64,000 nt of DNA from Cheiracanthium punctorium (lineage: Eukaryota; Arthropoda; Arachnida; Araneae; Cheiracanthiidae): positions 992,001-1,056,000 of the forward strand of contig JAWZYV010012252.1 of assembly GCA_038373885.1 (NCBI GenBank), given 5' to 3'. Positions within the stretch are counted from its first letter, which is position 1, and each line of letters opens with the position of its first letter. Shown in pieces: positions 10,584-22,409 of this stretch. The notes beneath the pieces are model-generated. The model did no database searches and was not told the origin of the DNA. It worked only from the letters and a program-made list of their open reading frames with translations. The translations under genes and the position numbers were made by a program.

Positions 10584-11650
10584 TGTTTCAGAATATTCTG
10601 CTATTCCTGGATTCGTCGTTCTAAAGTTCAGTTAGTGTAGAAAGTTTATGAAAAGAGTCCACTTGTCAGGATGGAATACAAACTTTATTGCTTCTAGAAC
10701 TCAGTCGAACAATCAGCTGAACAAAATTCACAGGCACTAAAAACCAATAGCTCGTTTGTAACCGTCCACTCGGATAAGAGGTTTTCACAAACGCTGTATT
10801 TCTCACTCAAAATAAAGCACTTCCACAGGCGAAAATTCATTGGAAAGATTCGAGGGATAACACTGACAATCCTTCAAAACTCGCCGATGAAAGATTTACA
10901 CATAGCACTTAAAAACAAACCTTCAAAAGCGCATGCGGAAATACCGCTCCTATCACTCAGTTCACATACGGCCGTATTCACCAAACACTTGACACCCGGA
11001 TTAAACCAAACTCACGTGTTAAATCATCGGTAAGATATCTTACCGATGACTATAACACGCGCTTCAGGATTAATCCGCGTGTCAAATATTTGGTGAATAC
11101 GGCCGATAGAAGAGCAGATAACTCATCAGACGATCAATCCACACTACGGGGAAGCTCAACTCACACTGAACTGGGTCCTCTGACAGCTTGTATTTATAGG
11201 CGACGCAGAAGCTACAAGGAGCTTCCAGAAGGATCTATTTCTCAAAGATTCCACATAAAGCGGGCATTTTGATTACGTCTTAGAAGAGAAATACTAAGGT
11301 ACTATGCGATTTTAATGCTTAAAAAACAACTTTACAAGCCCCATAGCGAAAATCGCGCCAAATGACCAAACATATCGCCAAGCTTGGCGACTTTTGGCGG
11401 AATATCGCCAACTTTGGCGCCAAAAATAAGTCCCCAAAAGTGAAGTTACCGAAAGCCTAGGACCAATATTTCTCGAGATTTCTAGAAACTGCATACAAAT
11501 GAATAGGGAAACCGAAACCTCTGTATCTCCGGTTCTAGTTGAAGGATTTTGATGCAACAAAAAGCAAAATTTAACTATCTGAAGCATAGAATACGAATTT
11601 TGTACCATTTTAAGCCCCAGAACAGCGGGTTGCCCCAAAAATTCGTAACA
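10584..11650 (-). mobile_element. 5' LTR of a Gypsy-type retroelement
   Basis: On the minus strand it begins TGTTACGAA (at 11650) and ends TGAAACA (at 10584), the TG...CA boundary adjoining the primer binding site. A TATA box CCTATAAATA lies at 11191-11200 and an AATAAA signal at 10684-10689, giving the expected U3-R-U5 order. The U3 part (11340-11430) has several CGCCAA/TTGGCG motifs. A 137-base hairpin element is inserted at 10969-11105. No matching second LTR is present. Confidence 0.75.
10969..11105. mobile_element. Foldback MITE inside the LTR
   Basis: Almost the whole unit is one inverted repeat. It starts CGGCCGTATTCACCAAA and ends with the complement, with further pairing through GTGTCAA, GGATTAA, ACGTGTTA and CGATGATT/ATCGGTAAGA to a small central loop. 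ATA flanks both sides (10966-10968, 11106-11108), a likely 3-bp duplication. Non-coding; the transcript would form a near-perfect hairpin of about 65 base pairs. Confidence 0.8.
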
Positions 11651-11691
11651 ATATAATAATTCAAAAAAATCTTAATATATAATATTAAATT

Positions 11692-12114
11692 CTAGAATAA
11701 AAATAAAAAAATAAAAGTTAGTGACTTAAATATTGACCTTTGACAAAGAAGTAATGGGAAAAAAAAATACACTGAAGTGCTATCGAAGATTTTAATAATT
11801 AATATTATAAGTTGCAAATTATGTTGTAAAAACACCAGTTGTTCTATACGTTGAGGTGACAGGCGATTTCTTTTATTACATATGTAACCTGCTTCAGAGG
11901 AAGCCAGCTTGCTGTAAACAAGATTACACAGTGCACACAAGAATTTCTTAGCAATTTCGGGTAAAATTGAAAAGTTTGTACTACATTTCCACCAGACTAA
12001 TGGACTGTCAGTTTTTTCAATCGGGTTTTTTTCTGCACAGAAAGACCTTATTTTCTTTTTACTAGTGTCATTAAAACCAAAGTAGTGTTTTGTTGATGAA
12101 GCTGAAAATGTCAC
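11692..12114 (-). pseudogene. hAT transposase C-terminal (dimerisation) remnant
   Basis: The 140-residue frame contains SPLVWWK at residues 37-43, a KFLC block at 57-60 and KRNRLSPQRIEQLVFLQHNL at 81-100. This order matches the hAT C-terminal dimerisation domain (a D-PL-WW motif, then a helix around S-R-FS-AG, then RNRL-P). The usual SxxRxFSxAG segment is degraded here (YSKLASSEAGY, residues 67-77). The catalytic core and BED finger are absent, and the C-terminal 35 residues are low-complexity read-through. It directly abuts the LTR at 11650. Inactive. Confidence 0.8.
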
Positions 12115-14710
12115 ATGTGCATTTAGTATTTCATGAAAACATCTGCAAACTGTACATTTTTTTTCCGGTGTCTCTGGGTTTGGATTATCAATGTTAAATT
12201 GGTTTCAGTTTTTTCGAAGGATTATGGAGGACATCCATCTCGCGTCAGCTACATTGAATAGTTGTACAGCTTTGCTGTTTAATAATTGTATATATCTGAA
12301 TAATTTGGTAAAGTGAAATGCATTATGACTGAATCCGCACTACATTTAGTTTAAATAGAAATATTTTATTTGTTATTCTAAAATCTTTGTAAAATTGAAG
12401 TTTGTCATAACAAAATTTTATTATATATTCTAAAAATTTGTTGGTGTGTGTATTTTAAGTGATTTGCTAAGCTTGATCAAGTGAAGCCATGAGTTTGATC
12501 TCACTAGTTATCTGAAACTAACTCTCAATTAATTATATTGACAGTCTACATACATGCTATTGCAAAATTTTTGACACACTTCATATCTGTATGCAATTTT
12601 TCATCTAACCTTATTTAAAAATAAAAAGCTTTAATAATCAAGTTAATAAATAATGCATCTATCTGGACGCATTTTTCATAGACTAATAAAATTTAAAATA
12701 ATAGAATTATATCCTATGTATGCACGAATTTAATATAATTTTATAAATGTTATGGTTTTGTTGAATTTTTGTTGGACATTTATACAGATCTTCATTTTGA
12801 AAGAAGAAAAATTCTTCATTTGCTAGTCAGTGATCCTTTTTATACTACTGCTTGGCAGTCGGCCGAGTAGTAGTATAAATGGCCGAGGGCGGCATGATAC
12901 AATTGCCCGGCGTGTTGCGGTGACACAGACTTCTAGTCTTATCCCAAGCATCAATACCTCCTTCCTTCGTATCTTTTTGAATTTGACCAAATAAACCATT
13001 AATCTTAATACAAATAATTTATATTTGGGATACATAGTATCTTAAATTTTTACTCTTAAAATGATCTGTTAGTGAAATGGCGATACATACTTGGTGCCGA
13101 TATCATGCTTGGCCCATTAACAGGATTTTTGTTGTCAGGTTTTATATTGCTTTACATTTATCAACTATAATCATTTTTACAGCATATATATTTATTTGCT
13201 GTATCTGTTCTGCTATCAAATAGAGCAAATACCAGTGAATCTAGAGTTAGAGAGGGAGATAATTTACTGGAGATTCAATAATTTTGATTAATAATAATTT
13301 ATTTTTAACTAAGCATTAAAGTTACTTTCTCTGGTGCATAAACTAGATATAGTTATGTATATGAAGTAACACCCTTCCTAACTTGTAATATTAAGTAACA
13401 CCTTCCTCTTGTCACTGCTTATGACAAGTATATGAATATGTCAATAGTATTTTTTACTTATTCTTTAAAATATTGCGTATGGTGAAAAGCAGTGCTGAAT
13501 CCTGGATTATTCTGAGGCGGGGTTAAAACGTAAAATGTTTCCTTCCCCTTAAAGTTTCTTAGACTTGAACTGCTGCCTGAGGCTGAGATTCCAAGCTGGA
13601 GCAAAAACTTAAAATTGCTAACCTCCATTATCCTTCGTATAGTTACTTTCTCTCTTTAGTAGTTGCCTAGTGCAAGATCCTGAGCTGCAGCCCCTAGATA
13701 CACCACTGGTGAAAGTTCTGCCTTACTAATGTAGCACTCAAAAAAAAATTAATCTAAATGAATCACTGTATTTAAATTTACATGTTTTTCTGTTGCATTA
13801 ATACCATTTTAAGATAATGATTTTAGGTGCTTACATTGATGTAAAGTGGCATGTAACATTGAGGGGGACGGCGGTGCAAAATGTTTTTTATTGCAGAAAA
13901 TACTGAGTGCAAGTTGGTGATATCTGCATTTTCTTGAATTTTAGGAGGGCAACTGCTCCTCTTGCTCATAGTAAGTTATGCTGTTATTCCTATGGGCATT
14001 GGTACCAGAACCAGGGGGGGGCAGAGGGGGCACTTGACCCCCTGATTTTGTAGTGAGGGGTCAAGTCCTAAAATTCAAGTATACTTTTTGCGCACCTCCC
14101 CACACACACACACATACACACTTTTTAAAACCCAGAATTTATCGAAAAAATTTTTGATTACACCATCAACCCATTTTTGTGTAATATATCGTGTAAAATG
14201 TATTTTGTGAAGGACAGGGAAGTTCATAAAAAACCACAAAATAGCCAAAACTATATAGAGTGGGTAGGTACACTTCAAGTGACCCCAGAATCTATAAGCA
14301 CCCCTGCCCTTAGCAACAATAGCAAAGAATACGATATTGTAGTATTGTAGATACGATAATAGTGCATTGAAAGGTTGATTTGGGCATTAATTTAAACCCT
14401 ATTTATTAAAACACAGGGATCACAATGATAATAGTGTGTATTGAAAGAAATGTCTCCAGAATCCGTGGGCACCCTCTACCATAATCAACAGCAGTATTGG
14501 AAAATTGGAATGGTTAATGATGATCGTTGAAGGATAGAAGGTGCACACAAATCCGGTATCACTTATGGCTCCATTTGCTCCAACATAAGGATTCCTACGA
14601 TCGTACTATGTTTGAAGATCAGGAAGATCAAACATGATCTATCACAGTTTTGGGATTGCAACAATATTTCAGTCATCAGTGATCAATGCAGGCAAAATTT
14701 AGGCTTTATA
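12115..14710. other. Intergenic stretch, mostly unassigned
   Basis: No coding region is recognised. Small features are an imperfect hairpin around TTTATACTACTGC/GTAGTAGTATAAA (12838-12885), a G-rich and C-rich segment with GGGGCACTTGACCCC at 14015-14060, and a CACACACA run at 14098-14115. The G/C-rich segment could be another MITE, but its ends could not be fixed. Confidence 0.4.
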
Positions 14711-14838
14711 CAGCCCCTTTCAAAATTTTAATCGATTAAAACAGGCCCTTCACAAAATTGTAATCGATTAAAACAGACCCTTCACAAAATTGTAATCGAT
14801 TAAAACGGGCCCTTCACAAAATTATAATCGATTAAAAC
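14711..14838 (+). repeat. 32-bp tandem repeat, left part
   Basis: Four units of about 32 bases with the core CCCTTCACAAAATTGTAATC then GATTAAAAC. The array is interrupted by the hAT element at 14839-15614 and continues to about 15660. Confidence 0.85.
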
Positions 14839-15614
14839 TAGTGATTTCGCGAATAATGATGTGGCCAAATACCGAATATTCGACGTATAGTTTAGGCCGA
14901 ATATTATTTTTTTTTAATTTCATTTTAATTGTAAGTAAAATATTGCTTTTCAATTTTGAAATTAAATACTAAAAAAAAGACTAATTAAAATTCTTTTTAT
15001 ATGATTTGTAGTTACTTAAAAATACTCAGCAGTATATTATCTGTAAATCTTGGTCATGAAAAAATATCTTTCAAAGTTAAGCACTAATAACAGCATAATT
15101 ATATTTTGAGATATTCATAATTTAATAAATATGCTATGGTAAATGTGATTAATCTGATAACTATACATAATCACATCATGTTTTGATCTTTACAGCCTCT
15201 GAGCATAACAAATTTAGTAGCTTTTCAAAAATGTTCGTAATTGAGAATCTGAAAAAATTCCTCCTACCCCCACCCAATAAAAAAATTAGAATATCAAGTC
15301 AAGTAGTGTCACCAAGTATATAGAAAAGTCTGCATTTCTGTAATATTATTAAATACATTAGATTACGTTTCATGCAGCTTAAAATTCAGTGACTTAGGAT
15401 ATTTTATTATGAGATTAACATATTGAAGTATGACTAAGCAATATTATTTCTAAATGCATTAAAAATGTATTTCTAACTTTTTTCTGAAATTATTCAGCTG
15501 AATATGTAGAAATATTTGGCTACAACTATTCGGCCAAATACCTGTTCAGTATTCCGCTTACCGAATATTTGGCCAGCTGAATATTCGGTAGGCCGAATAT
15601 TCGTTACATCAGTA
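14839..15614. mobile_element. Non-autonomous hAT element in the 32-bp array
   Basis: The octamer ATTAAAAC occurs directly on both sides (14831-14838 and 15615-15622), an exact 8-bp duplication of the repeat unit. Ends are TAGTGATTTCGCGAATA and, on the other strand, TACTGATGTAACGAATA. Both subterminal regions are full of GAATATTCG and GGCCAAATA motifs. No transposase frame is present. Confidence 0.85.
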
Positions 15615-15660
15615 ATTAAAACGGACCCTTCACAAAATTATAATAGATTAAAACAACCCT
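15615..15660 (+). repeat. 32-bp tandem repeat, right part
   Basis: Continuation of the array at 14711-14838 beyond the hAT insertion, with one and a half degenerate units. Confidence 0.8.
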
Positions 15661-18139
15661 TTTTTGGCAACCATACACAGGGCTCACAACAGAATTTCAA
15701 GGTCAATTCTGGGTAAAAAAGGGAGCTATTTTAATAATAAAAAGGACCAAAAAGGAGCTGTTTTGTCTGAAAATGGGACCAGTTCTGTTTGAAAAAAAAA
15801 AACCATACACAAGGATATTATTTATAAACTGATGTACATAAAATTATATCTCTTTATAGAATTTACAACAGAAACACTTCAGTCTTTGTAACTAGAAACC
15901 AGACTACACATAAAATATCTGCTTGTGTAAAGCAATTTCGATATTCCAGGCATTGCTTATCGTAATTTTAATGTTTCTTTAAATATTAACAGAAATGAAT
16001 GAAAATATTAAGTATATCATAAGTAACAAATGAACAGTTGGTAAAAATTAAATCTTAAGTAAGACAGGAAAAAAAATATTTTTCAAATAGAAGGACATAA
16101 CTTTTAGTAAAAACTAATTTTTGCAACAATTTTGTAAAGAAAAATTTAATTAAGTCATTTTCTGATTTTTTAAAATTTTCTTTTATTTTTTAAGCAAATA
16201 TAATTATAAAACGCCTGCACTACTTGAGCGGTAGAAAAATCATTTTCAGTTTCTTGACTAGCTTCAAGATCTTCTGTTTTAAAGGGGGTTAGGAGCTGCC
16301 TTGGCATTTGCTTTTTTATTAGATTTCCATTTTCCCTTTCTAATTTTAATAAATAATCATTTTTTAATAATCATTGTAAGACTTGCATGTAACACTTGCA
16401 GAAGCAACAAGTTCCTTAGCGACTTGATCACTAGTTCAGGTTTGATTCCAAATTGCATTGCCAAGAAGTTTTTAAATATTCTTAGAGGGAAAAGACCAAA
16501 TTCCCCCAAAAAGAGACTTCAAGGGAACTTTTTTTCTTTTTGAAAAACGGGGAGGGGAGAATATAATTCATGGCTGCTAACCTATTTTGCCCCAAAACTT
16601 GAAGATCAGGGTATAAAACAAGATTTCGTGGGAAAACAGGAAAATTTTTTCCAATCAAACTCAAACTGCTAAATAAGAAAAAATTTTTAATTTGCTGTAT
16701 TTGGTCAATTTTGTGAACAGCTATCTACAAGCCACGCCTAGCTTGTTTTGGCCCAAGTAATGATTTGAAGCTTCAGTTTCAAATTTTAAAAGTCAAAAAC
16801 TTTTTTTTTCTTTTTCCATCTACAAAAACATTTATGATTCTTGAAGCTTTAGTTCTGGCGCATTTACATTTTCCCATGAACTTTTCCTGAATCGAGAAAC
16901 CAGTTTTGAAATAATGGGCATGCATGATCAACAATTCTTAATAATAAATTGTGCTCCATTAAAATTCTGTATAAAGGCATTTAGCATTTGTAGCAGATGT
17001 GTTGAATTGAAATCATATGTTGAAATCTCTTTCCCAAAAAAGTTTCAACCTGTATTTAAGAAATAATTTAGAATACCCCTTTAAAACATCACAATCATGC
17101 TTCTCTAGCAAAACAAAAACGTTTAATTTCAATCTTAATAAAAAAAGAGCAAAGATTTTGCAGACATTAAATGTAATTTTTGAATTTCTATTAAACAAAC
17201 CAAAAATAAGACTTCAGAGTTAAGGTAATTAGCATATTAAAGTGAAGCTTTTTGCCTTAAACAGTCCAAACAATGCAGTATTTCATATCTAAACAGGCAA
17301 GAAGATAAGAGCATAACATCACATGTGAAAACATTTCTTCGTCCTATAGATAAAAAGTTTGTAATAGAGTGACTTTTGAATGGCTAGAATCCACAGCTAG
17401 CACTATGAAAAGGGGACCATTTCTGAGAAAAAGAGACTTTTAAGGACCTTGAACAAAAAAAGAGACTTCAAGGGGGGGAAAAGGACCATTTGTGAGGCCT
17501 GCATACATTATAATTTATTTTATTAATTATTTTAAGAAAAAAGTGAATTTTACAAAAAAAGGTATGAAAATTCATGAAAATAGGTGTTTAAATTCTCAAA
17601 AATAGTTATTCAAATTCACAATAAACAGTTTTCACGAAAATAGGATCCTAGAAAAAATTCCTGGATCGACCCCTGGCCATGCGTTAATGGGTACGGGGTA
17701 GGATCGCGGACGTTGCGAGACAGCAGAGTCGCGCGAGCTCAAAATTTGCATCAGCAGGGTTGCGAGAACAATAATCGTATGCGACCGGTTGAAGCGTAGC
17801 AGAGCGATCAGTAGAGGCTCTTTATAAACTTCTCAAAGGATATGTCAGCTTGCCCCCCCCCCTCCCAGAAAAAAAAATCATTTCTGGCACCTCTGCCTAT
17901 GGGTACTTATTTATTAGCTCATCAATTATGCCAAATCAGTGTTAATCATTTTAGCAGAAAAAACTCTTTTGCGGCCATATAAATAGCTATCTCCTGTAAA
18001 GGAGAGTTAGCAAATCTAAGAATAGCAAAATAAATTTTTGTTATTCGTAGATTAAATTGAAAATTTGAAGAGAAAAAAAAATGGCAAAAAGAGTTGAGAG
18101 GCTAATATGTAAGTACCATGATTTAAGTCACATATGGAC
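15661..18139. other. Intergenic stretch without recognised genes
   Basis: AT-rich, with scattered phrases such as AAAGAGACTTCAAGGG repeated at about 16510 and 17460 and GGGGACCATTT at 17413, suggesting an old dispersed repeat. Overlapping frames at 17013-17223 on both strands are low-complexity and show no domain. Confidence 0.4.
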
Positions 18140-18350
18140 AAGCTCTGGCGCACGAGCCGGATGTGGCCCGCTACTGCTTTTCATCGGGCCCGCAGAACAT
18201 ATCAAAGCCAAGTATGAAACCAATATAAACCATTCTAAATCCCAATTATACGACCCGCGATTCCTTTAACATCCCGATTTTTGGCCCGCGACTTCACTAA
18301 CATCTTAAAGTTTGGCCCGCAATTTTTCAAAGTTTGACCATACCTGCTTT
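18140..18350. mobile_element. hAT-like end with GGCCCGC motifs
   Basis: TGGCCCGC, GGGCCCGC, GACCCGCG, TTGGCCCGCGA and TTGGCCCGCAA occur within 200 bases. The right edge, reverse complemented, reads CAGGTATGGTCAAAC followed by TTGCGGGCC, which resembles hAT element ends. A matching left end is not clear. Confidence 0.4.
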
Positions 18351-19366
18351 AAGTGCTAGTGTTTGAAAGAGAAGCCATAAATTAATTTTATGGCTTTTTT
18401 ACAGACATAAATAGAAAAAAAGGCTGTGTAAACATTTCAAGAATAGTGCAATATGTTGACTTTTCTTCTGCAGCAAAACACCATGCAGGAGACTAAATGA
18501 GTCAGTTTTTTTTGTTGTCATTTTTTTAAAAATTGTATGAGGAAAATAATGCTGTACTTTTGAGAAAAGTAGTAATGCCAGTTTGCATCCTAGCTTTCCA
18601 TATCATCATTTTTGATCGATCGTGTAATCATACCGTGTTCATTATTTCTTGGATATCATCTTGCAAATTTAATTTTTATGCAAATTTATTTTTATATGTG
18701 TGATTCTACCTATCTGTACCTGTTGAGAGATTTACAATTTGTGTGTGATAATAGAGCCCTTGTATAATAAAGCAAAAAGTAGTGACATCTTTAAAAGAAA
18801 GAAATTTGTTTTTTCAATGCATAAAGTCTACTAGATTAATATATATATATAATAACTGTTCAATAAAAAATTTCAGAAGGTGTAAAATTTATTTTAAACA
18901 ATTGAATACTAGCTGATGTGCCCATTCTTCTTAAAAGAGGAAGCAGATATTTTTTAACACTTGTCATTAAAGAAGTTCATTTGATCGGTGCATCCAGATT
19001 GTTTTACTCCTAGCATTAACATTTGCATCAGAATAGCTAAACTAAAAAGAATATATTCCACTTTCCATTGTAGAACTTTGTAGTAGTTTGCTTCTTGAGC
19101 TGCTTATCTTGGATCTTCAGGTATGGATCAAAGTTAGGCTTTTCGGATTGCACGTGTAAAACGCAATCTTCGAGTAGCAAAATAAATCTTTATTTTACGA
19201 CTTGTAAACAATTACTGTTATATTTTGTCTTTCAAATTATAGTTACTGTAGTATTAGAATTGCTTGTTGCCACTTAAATTGTAAAATTCAGCTATCCAAC
19301 AAAAGCGGAGTTATTTTGCGAATTTTTAGACTCAGAAAATAAAATAACATAACTATGAAACAAATA
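18351..19366. other. Intergenic stretch, nothing recognised
   Basis: AT-rich sequence with a short (TA)n run near 18840. No coding or repeat signature supported. Confidence 0.4.
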
Positions 19367-20052
19367 CGAGGGGTATCCAGGAAGTAAGTTCCGTTTTGAA
19401 AAAAAAAAAATAGTAAAAAATTTTTTTCAAGTCAATTTTATTTTTACATGAAAGAGCATGCCTTAAACTATTTTTCTACTAGATAGTTTTCTCCAATATT
19501 CAACCACTTGCCGTAGCGGGTTACCAGATTTTCTATACCTTCTCCATAGAAAACTTCCCGTCAACGATGATAACCACGACTCCACAGCATTTTTCACCTC
19601 ATTGTCTGATCCAAAGCGCTTGTTGCCTAGCTCTCGCTTCATGTGTAGGAACAAGTGATAGTCGGACGGCGCCAAGAGGTAGTCGGACGATCAGGGCTGT
19701 ATGGCGGGTGATCGAACTGCTCCGAGCGAACTGTCGAATCATCGTTTGAATGTCACCAGCAGTATGGGGCAGAGCATTGTCATGGAGAAGCATAATCCCT
19801 TTACTGAGCATTCCTCTCCGCTTGTTTTGAATTGCATGCCGTAATTTTCTTAAAGTCGTAGTTATCGTCATTGGCGGCAAGTTTCTATGAAGAAGGTATA
19901 GAAAAGCTGGTAACCCGCTACGACAAGTGTTTGAACATTGGCATAAACTATATAGAAAAATAGTTTAAGGTATGCTCTTTCATGTAAAAACAAAATTGGC
20001 TTGGGAAAAAAAAATACTATTTTTTTTTCTCTTACTTTCTGGATACGCCTCG
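19367..20052 (-). mobile_element. Rearranged mariner element with long inverted ends
   Basis: Ends are CGAGGGGTATCCAGGAAGTA and, on the opposite strand, CGAGGCGTATCCAGAAAGTA, preceded by TA on the left and followed by TG on the right. Beyond the normal inverted repeats, the last 150-170 bases at the right mirror the left end, including the 3' coding part of the transposase (ATGAAAGAGCATGCCTTAAA and the CTACGGCAAGTG region). The element therefore carries an inverted duplication of its own 3' end replacing its 5' half. Confidence 0.75.
19463..19880 (-). pseudogene. mariner transposase C-terminal fragment
   Basis: Two overlapping frames together show the mariner C-terminal domain: GIMLLHDNALPHTA (second catalytic Asp in HDN) and, in the next frame, MAPSDYHLFLHMKRELGNKR (third catalytic Asp in the DD34D pattern) followed by a typical mariner tail. 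A frameshift separates the motifs. The N-terminal helix-turn-helix and first Asp are missing, and the coding start is lost in the inverted duplication. Non-functional. Confidence 0.8.
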
Positions 20053-21439
20053 TGGAACGTTAACTTACTGGTGCTTTAAAAATAGTTAGATTTTGAAGGC
20101 TTCTGTAGGTATTTTGCATTTTATTTTATTTATTTATTTATTTATTTATTTTTGCATGTGTTGCAACATTTCCAGCTTCCTAATAAAGGCAGTAATTTCT
20201 ATTGTCTGAAAAATCAAAACTGTTTTGAGAGCTTTAGATCTATTAGTGATACATAGCTAAATATTAAACTATTGCTTCAGGCGAAAGGATAAAAGCAATT
20301 TTTCAGATGCCAGATTGGGGGGGGGGTTAACAAAACTAAAATAAAACATTAAAATTTCAGTATTTTTTTTTTCAGATAATATTTTGAACTGCAGAGTGAA
20401 TAATTATCCTAGTCACAACTTGCAGCCATAATTGAATTTTTGAAGGTTTTTTTTTTTGTTTTTTTTTTTTTTTTTTTTGACTCATGACATCAAAATGGGA
20501 TTGATCCCACATATAATATCTATTACTTATTTGGTTAACTTCTTTTACTCTTGGTATAAAAAAAAATATGTCTAGAGATGAAAATTGGGGAACTGGCTGA
20601 TTTTCAGATTATTAATGTTGCCTATGTTTTTTCTATGTTTGTCTGGATATTTGTACAAAATTTCGAACCATTTAGGAGCAAACATTGAATATACACACGA
20701 TAGAGCTACATATATGCATGTATTGTGGATATACACACAAATACAGCTACATATATGAATGCATTGATTTAAATTTATATAGATAAACTATAAAACATGA
20801 AAATTAGTAAAAGGAACTGGGTAGTAATGGCAAAACTCTTTTACTTTTTGCTTTAAAAATTGTATGAATATGACTCAATTGAATGCCTAAGACTAGGAAG
20901 GTAGGATAAAATGGATAGGTATTTCTCTCTGATTAAAACACATCGATAATTTATTTTTAAATAATATTTCTATTTTAGCCTATATTTTCAGACAAAACTT
21001 GACAGCATTTATACCCATTAAAAAGTTTATTAGTTGTATTTGAAAACATAATATTAGCCTTTATCTGCTTTTTGAATGAATCCATGTTCTTTTCTTGTGT
21101 GACCAAAAAAACTTTCAAAAATCAATGCATTCCTGAAAATTTAAAAAGTCTTATTATTATTATTTTCAATTTAGTAAAGGCCCATAGAGCTTATTTTCAG
21201 GAAAAAATAAGAATATTTTTTCATGCTTTTTCTTTTTGTTTATTTTTTAGTGTGGTTGGGTAAAATGAGTATACAATTAGGCTTAGTTAATATTATGTTT
21301 CAAATGCAGCTAATAAACATTTTGATGATGCCTACTAATGTGTTAACACATAGACTAAGAAAGAAAAATAAGTTAAAAGTAAACTATTTATATTTTTCAT
21401 AAGAAACGTCTACCCATTTTATTCTACCTTACCCTAGAA
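20053..21439. other. AT-rich stretch, nothing recognised
   Basis: Contains a TTTA repeat at 20118-20150 and long T runs at 20446-20480. A repeated phrase ACACACRATACAGCTACATAT occurs imperfectly at 20694 and 20733. No coding signal. Confidence 0.4.
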
Positions 21440-22012
21440 CAGTAATTCCCAACTCAACTGAATCGGCAGACCCTTTTTTCACTTCCAATTTACCCATGGA
21501 CCGCTTAAAAGAATTCTTTCCCGGGGCAAGGGGGGAAATGTAAAGAAAAAGAATTTAAAAAATGCAAAACGCATACACAAAATGTAATGCTAAAAAAATG
21601 CTTGTATAAAATGGAATTGTAACAAGAAACACCCAAAAAACTGGTGTTAAAAGAAGATACAATAAAAACTTTTTTTGAAAACACACATGGTACTTAATTC
21701 TTGGGACGATCGTTTCGGCCATACATTATTTTTTTAATGAAATAGGAAATAAATTATAATTGTTACATGTACCATTTCTGCCTTTCTGCTGTAAATTTGA
21801 TTTATTATCTCATGCTTCTTTGACTAGCTATGGGACTCTAAGGCTCTTCCCTATTTTATGAAACATTTTTTTAATTCTTTGAAAGCAACCGTAAACAATT
21901 ACGCTTTTTGCCTTTTTACCTCATGAAATTGTGAAGACACTAGTTTTTAAATACTTATTCGCTTCGTGGACCAGTTAGAGCTTGTTCAGGGACCACAAGT
22001 TCGGAACCACTA
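21440..22012. mobile_element. Non-autonomous hAT element
   Basis: Left end CAGTAATTCCCAAC; right end, reverse complemented, TAGTGGTTCCGAAC. Next to each are GGACC-type motifs (GCAGACCC, GGGACCACAAG). Flanks CCCTAGAA and CTTTAGAA agree at six of eight positions, fitting an aged 8-bp duplication. Non-coding. Confidence 0.65.
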
Positions 22013-22054
22013 CTTTAGAACAATGGGATGCCAGAATACAATGTTTGCCTAGAG

Positions 22055-22240
22055 CATGTATGGGTAACCTTTGGAAAGTTGCAGGCCAAACTTTAGTATG
22101 TTATCGATGTTACGGCCGTATAATTGTGATTTATATGGGATTTTGATTGTTTTATATGGATTTTTGATATGTTACGCAGGCTGGATCAAAAGCCGGGTCA
22201 GGTCACATCTCACCCGCTGGCCGGAGGTTGCCCATATATG
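22055..22240. mobile_element. Short hAT-like MITE carrying a copied 60-bp segment
   Basis: Ends CATGTATGGGTAACCT and, on the other strand, CATATATGGGCAACCT. Flanks GCCTAGAG and GTCTAGAG differ at one of eight positions. The interior at 22118-22178 is almost identical, in inverted orientation, to 22446-22506 in the neighbouring mariner remnant. Confidence 0.65.
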
Positions 22241-22409
22241 GTCTAGAGCCTAACAGTCTTGATCATTATATTTTTAAAATTGAATAATAGCCTTCCGAGC
22301 TTGAGCCTTCCCAAAATTCTTATAGTCCCTCCTATGAAATCTGACCAGCTGTATATGCTATGTGTATGTATATGTACATAGCATATACAACCTGATATAT
22401 ATATAAGGG

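Noticed and set aside
12838..12885. Small hairpin as a tRNA or microRNA
   Set aside because: The stem is about 13 base pairs with a GC-rich loop and no supporting boxes; too weak to call.
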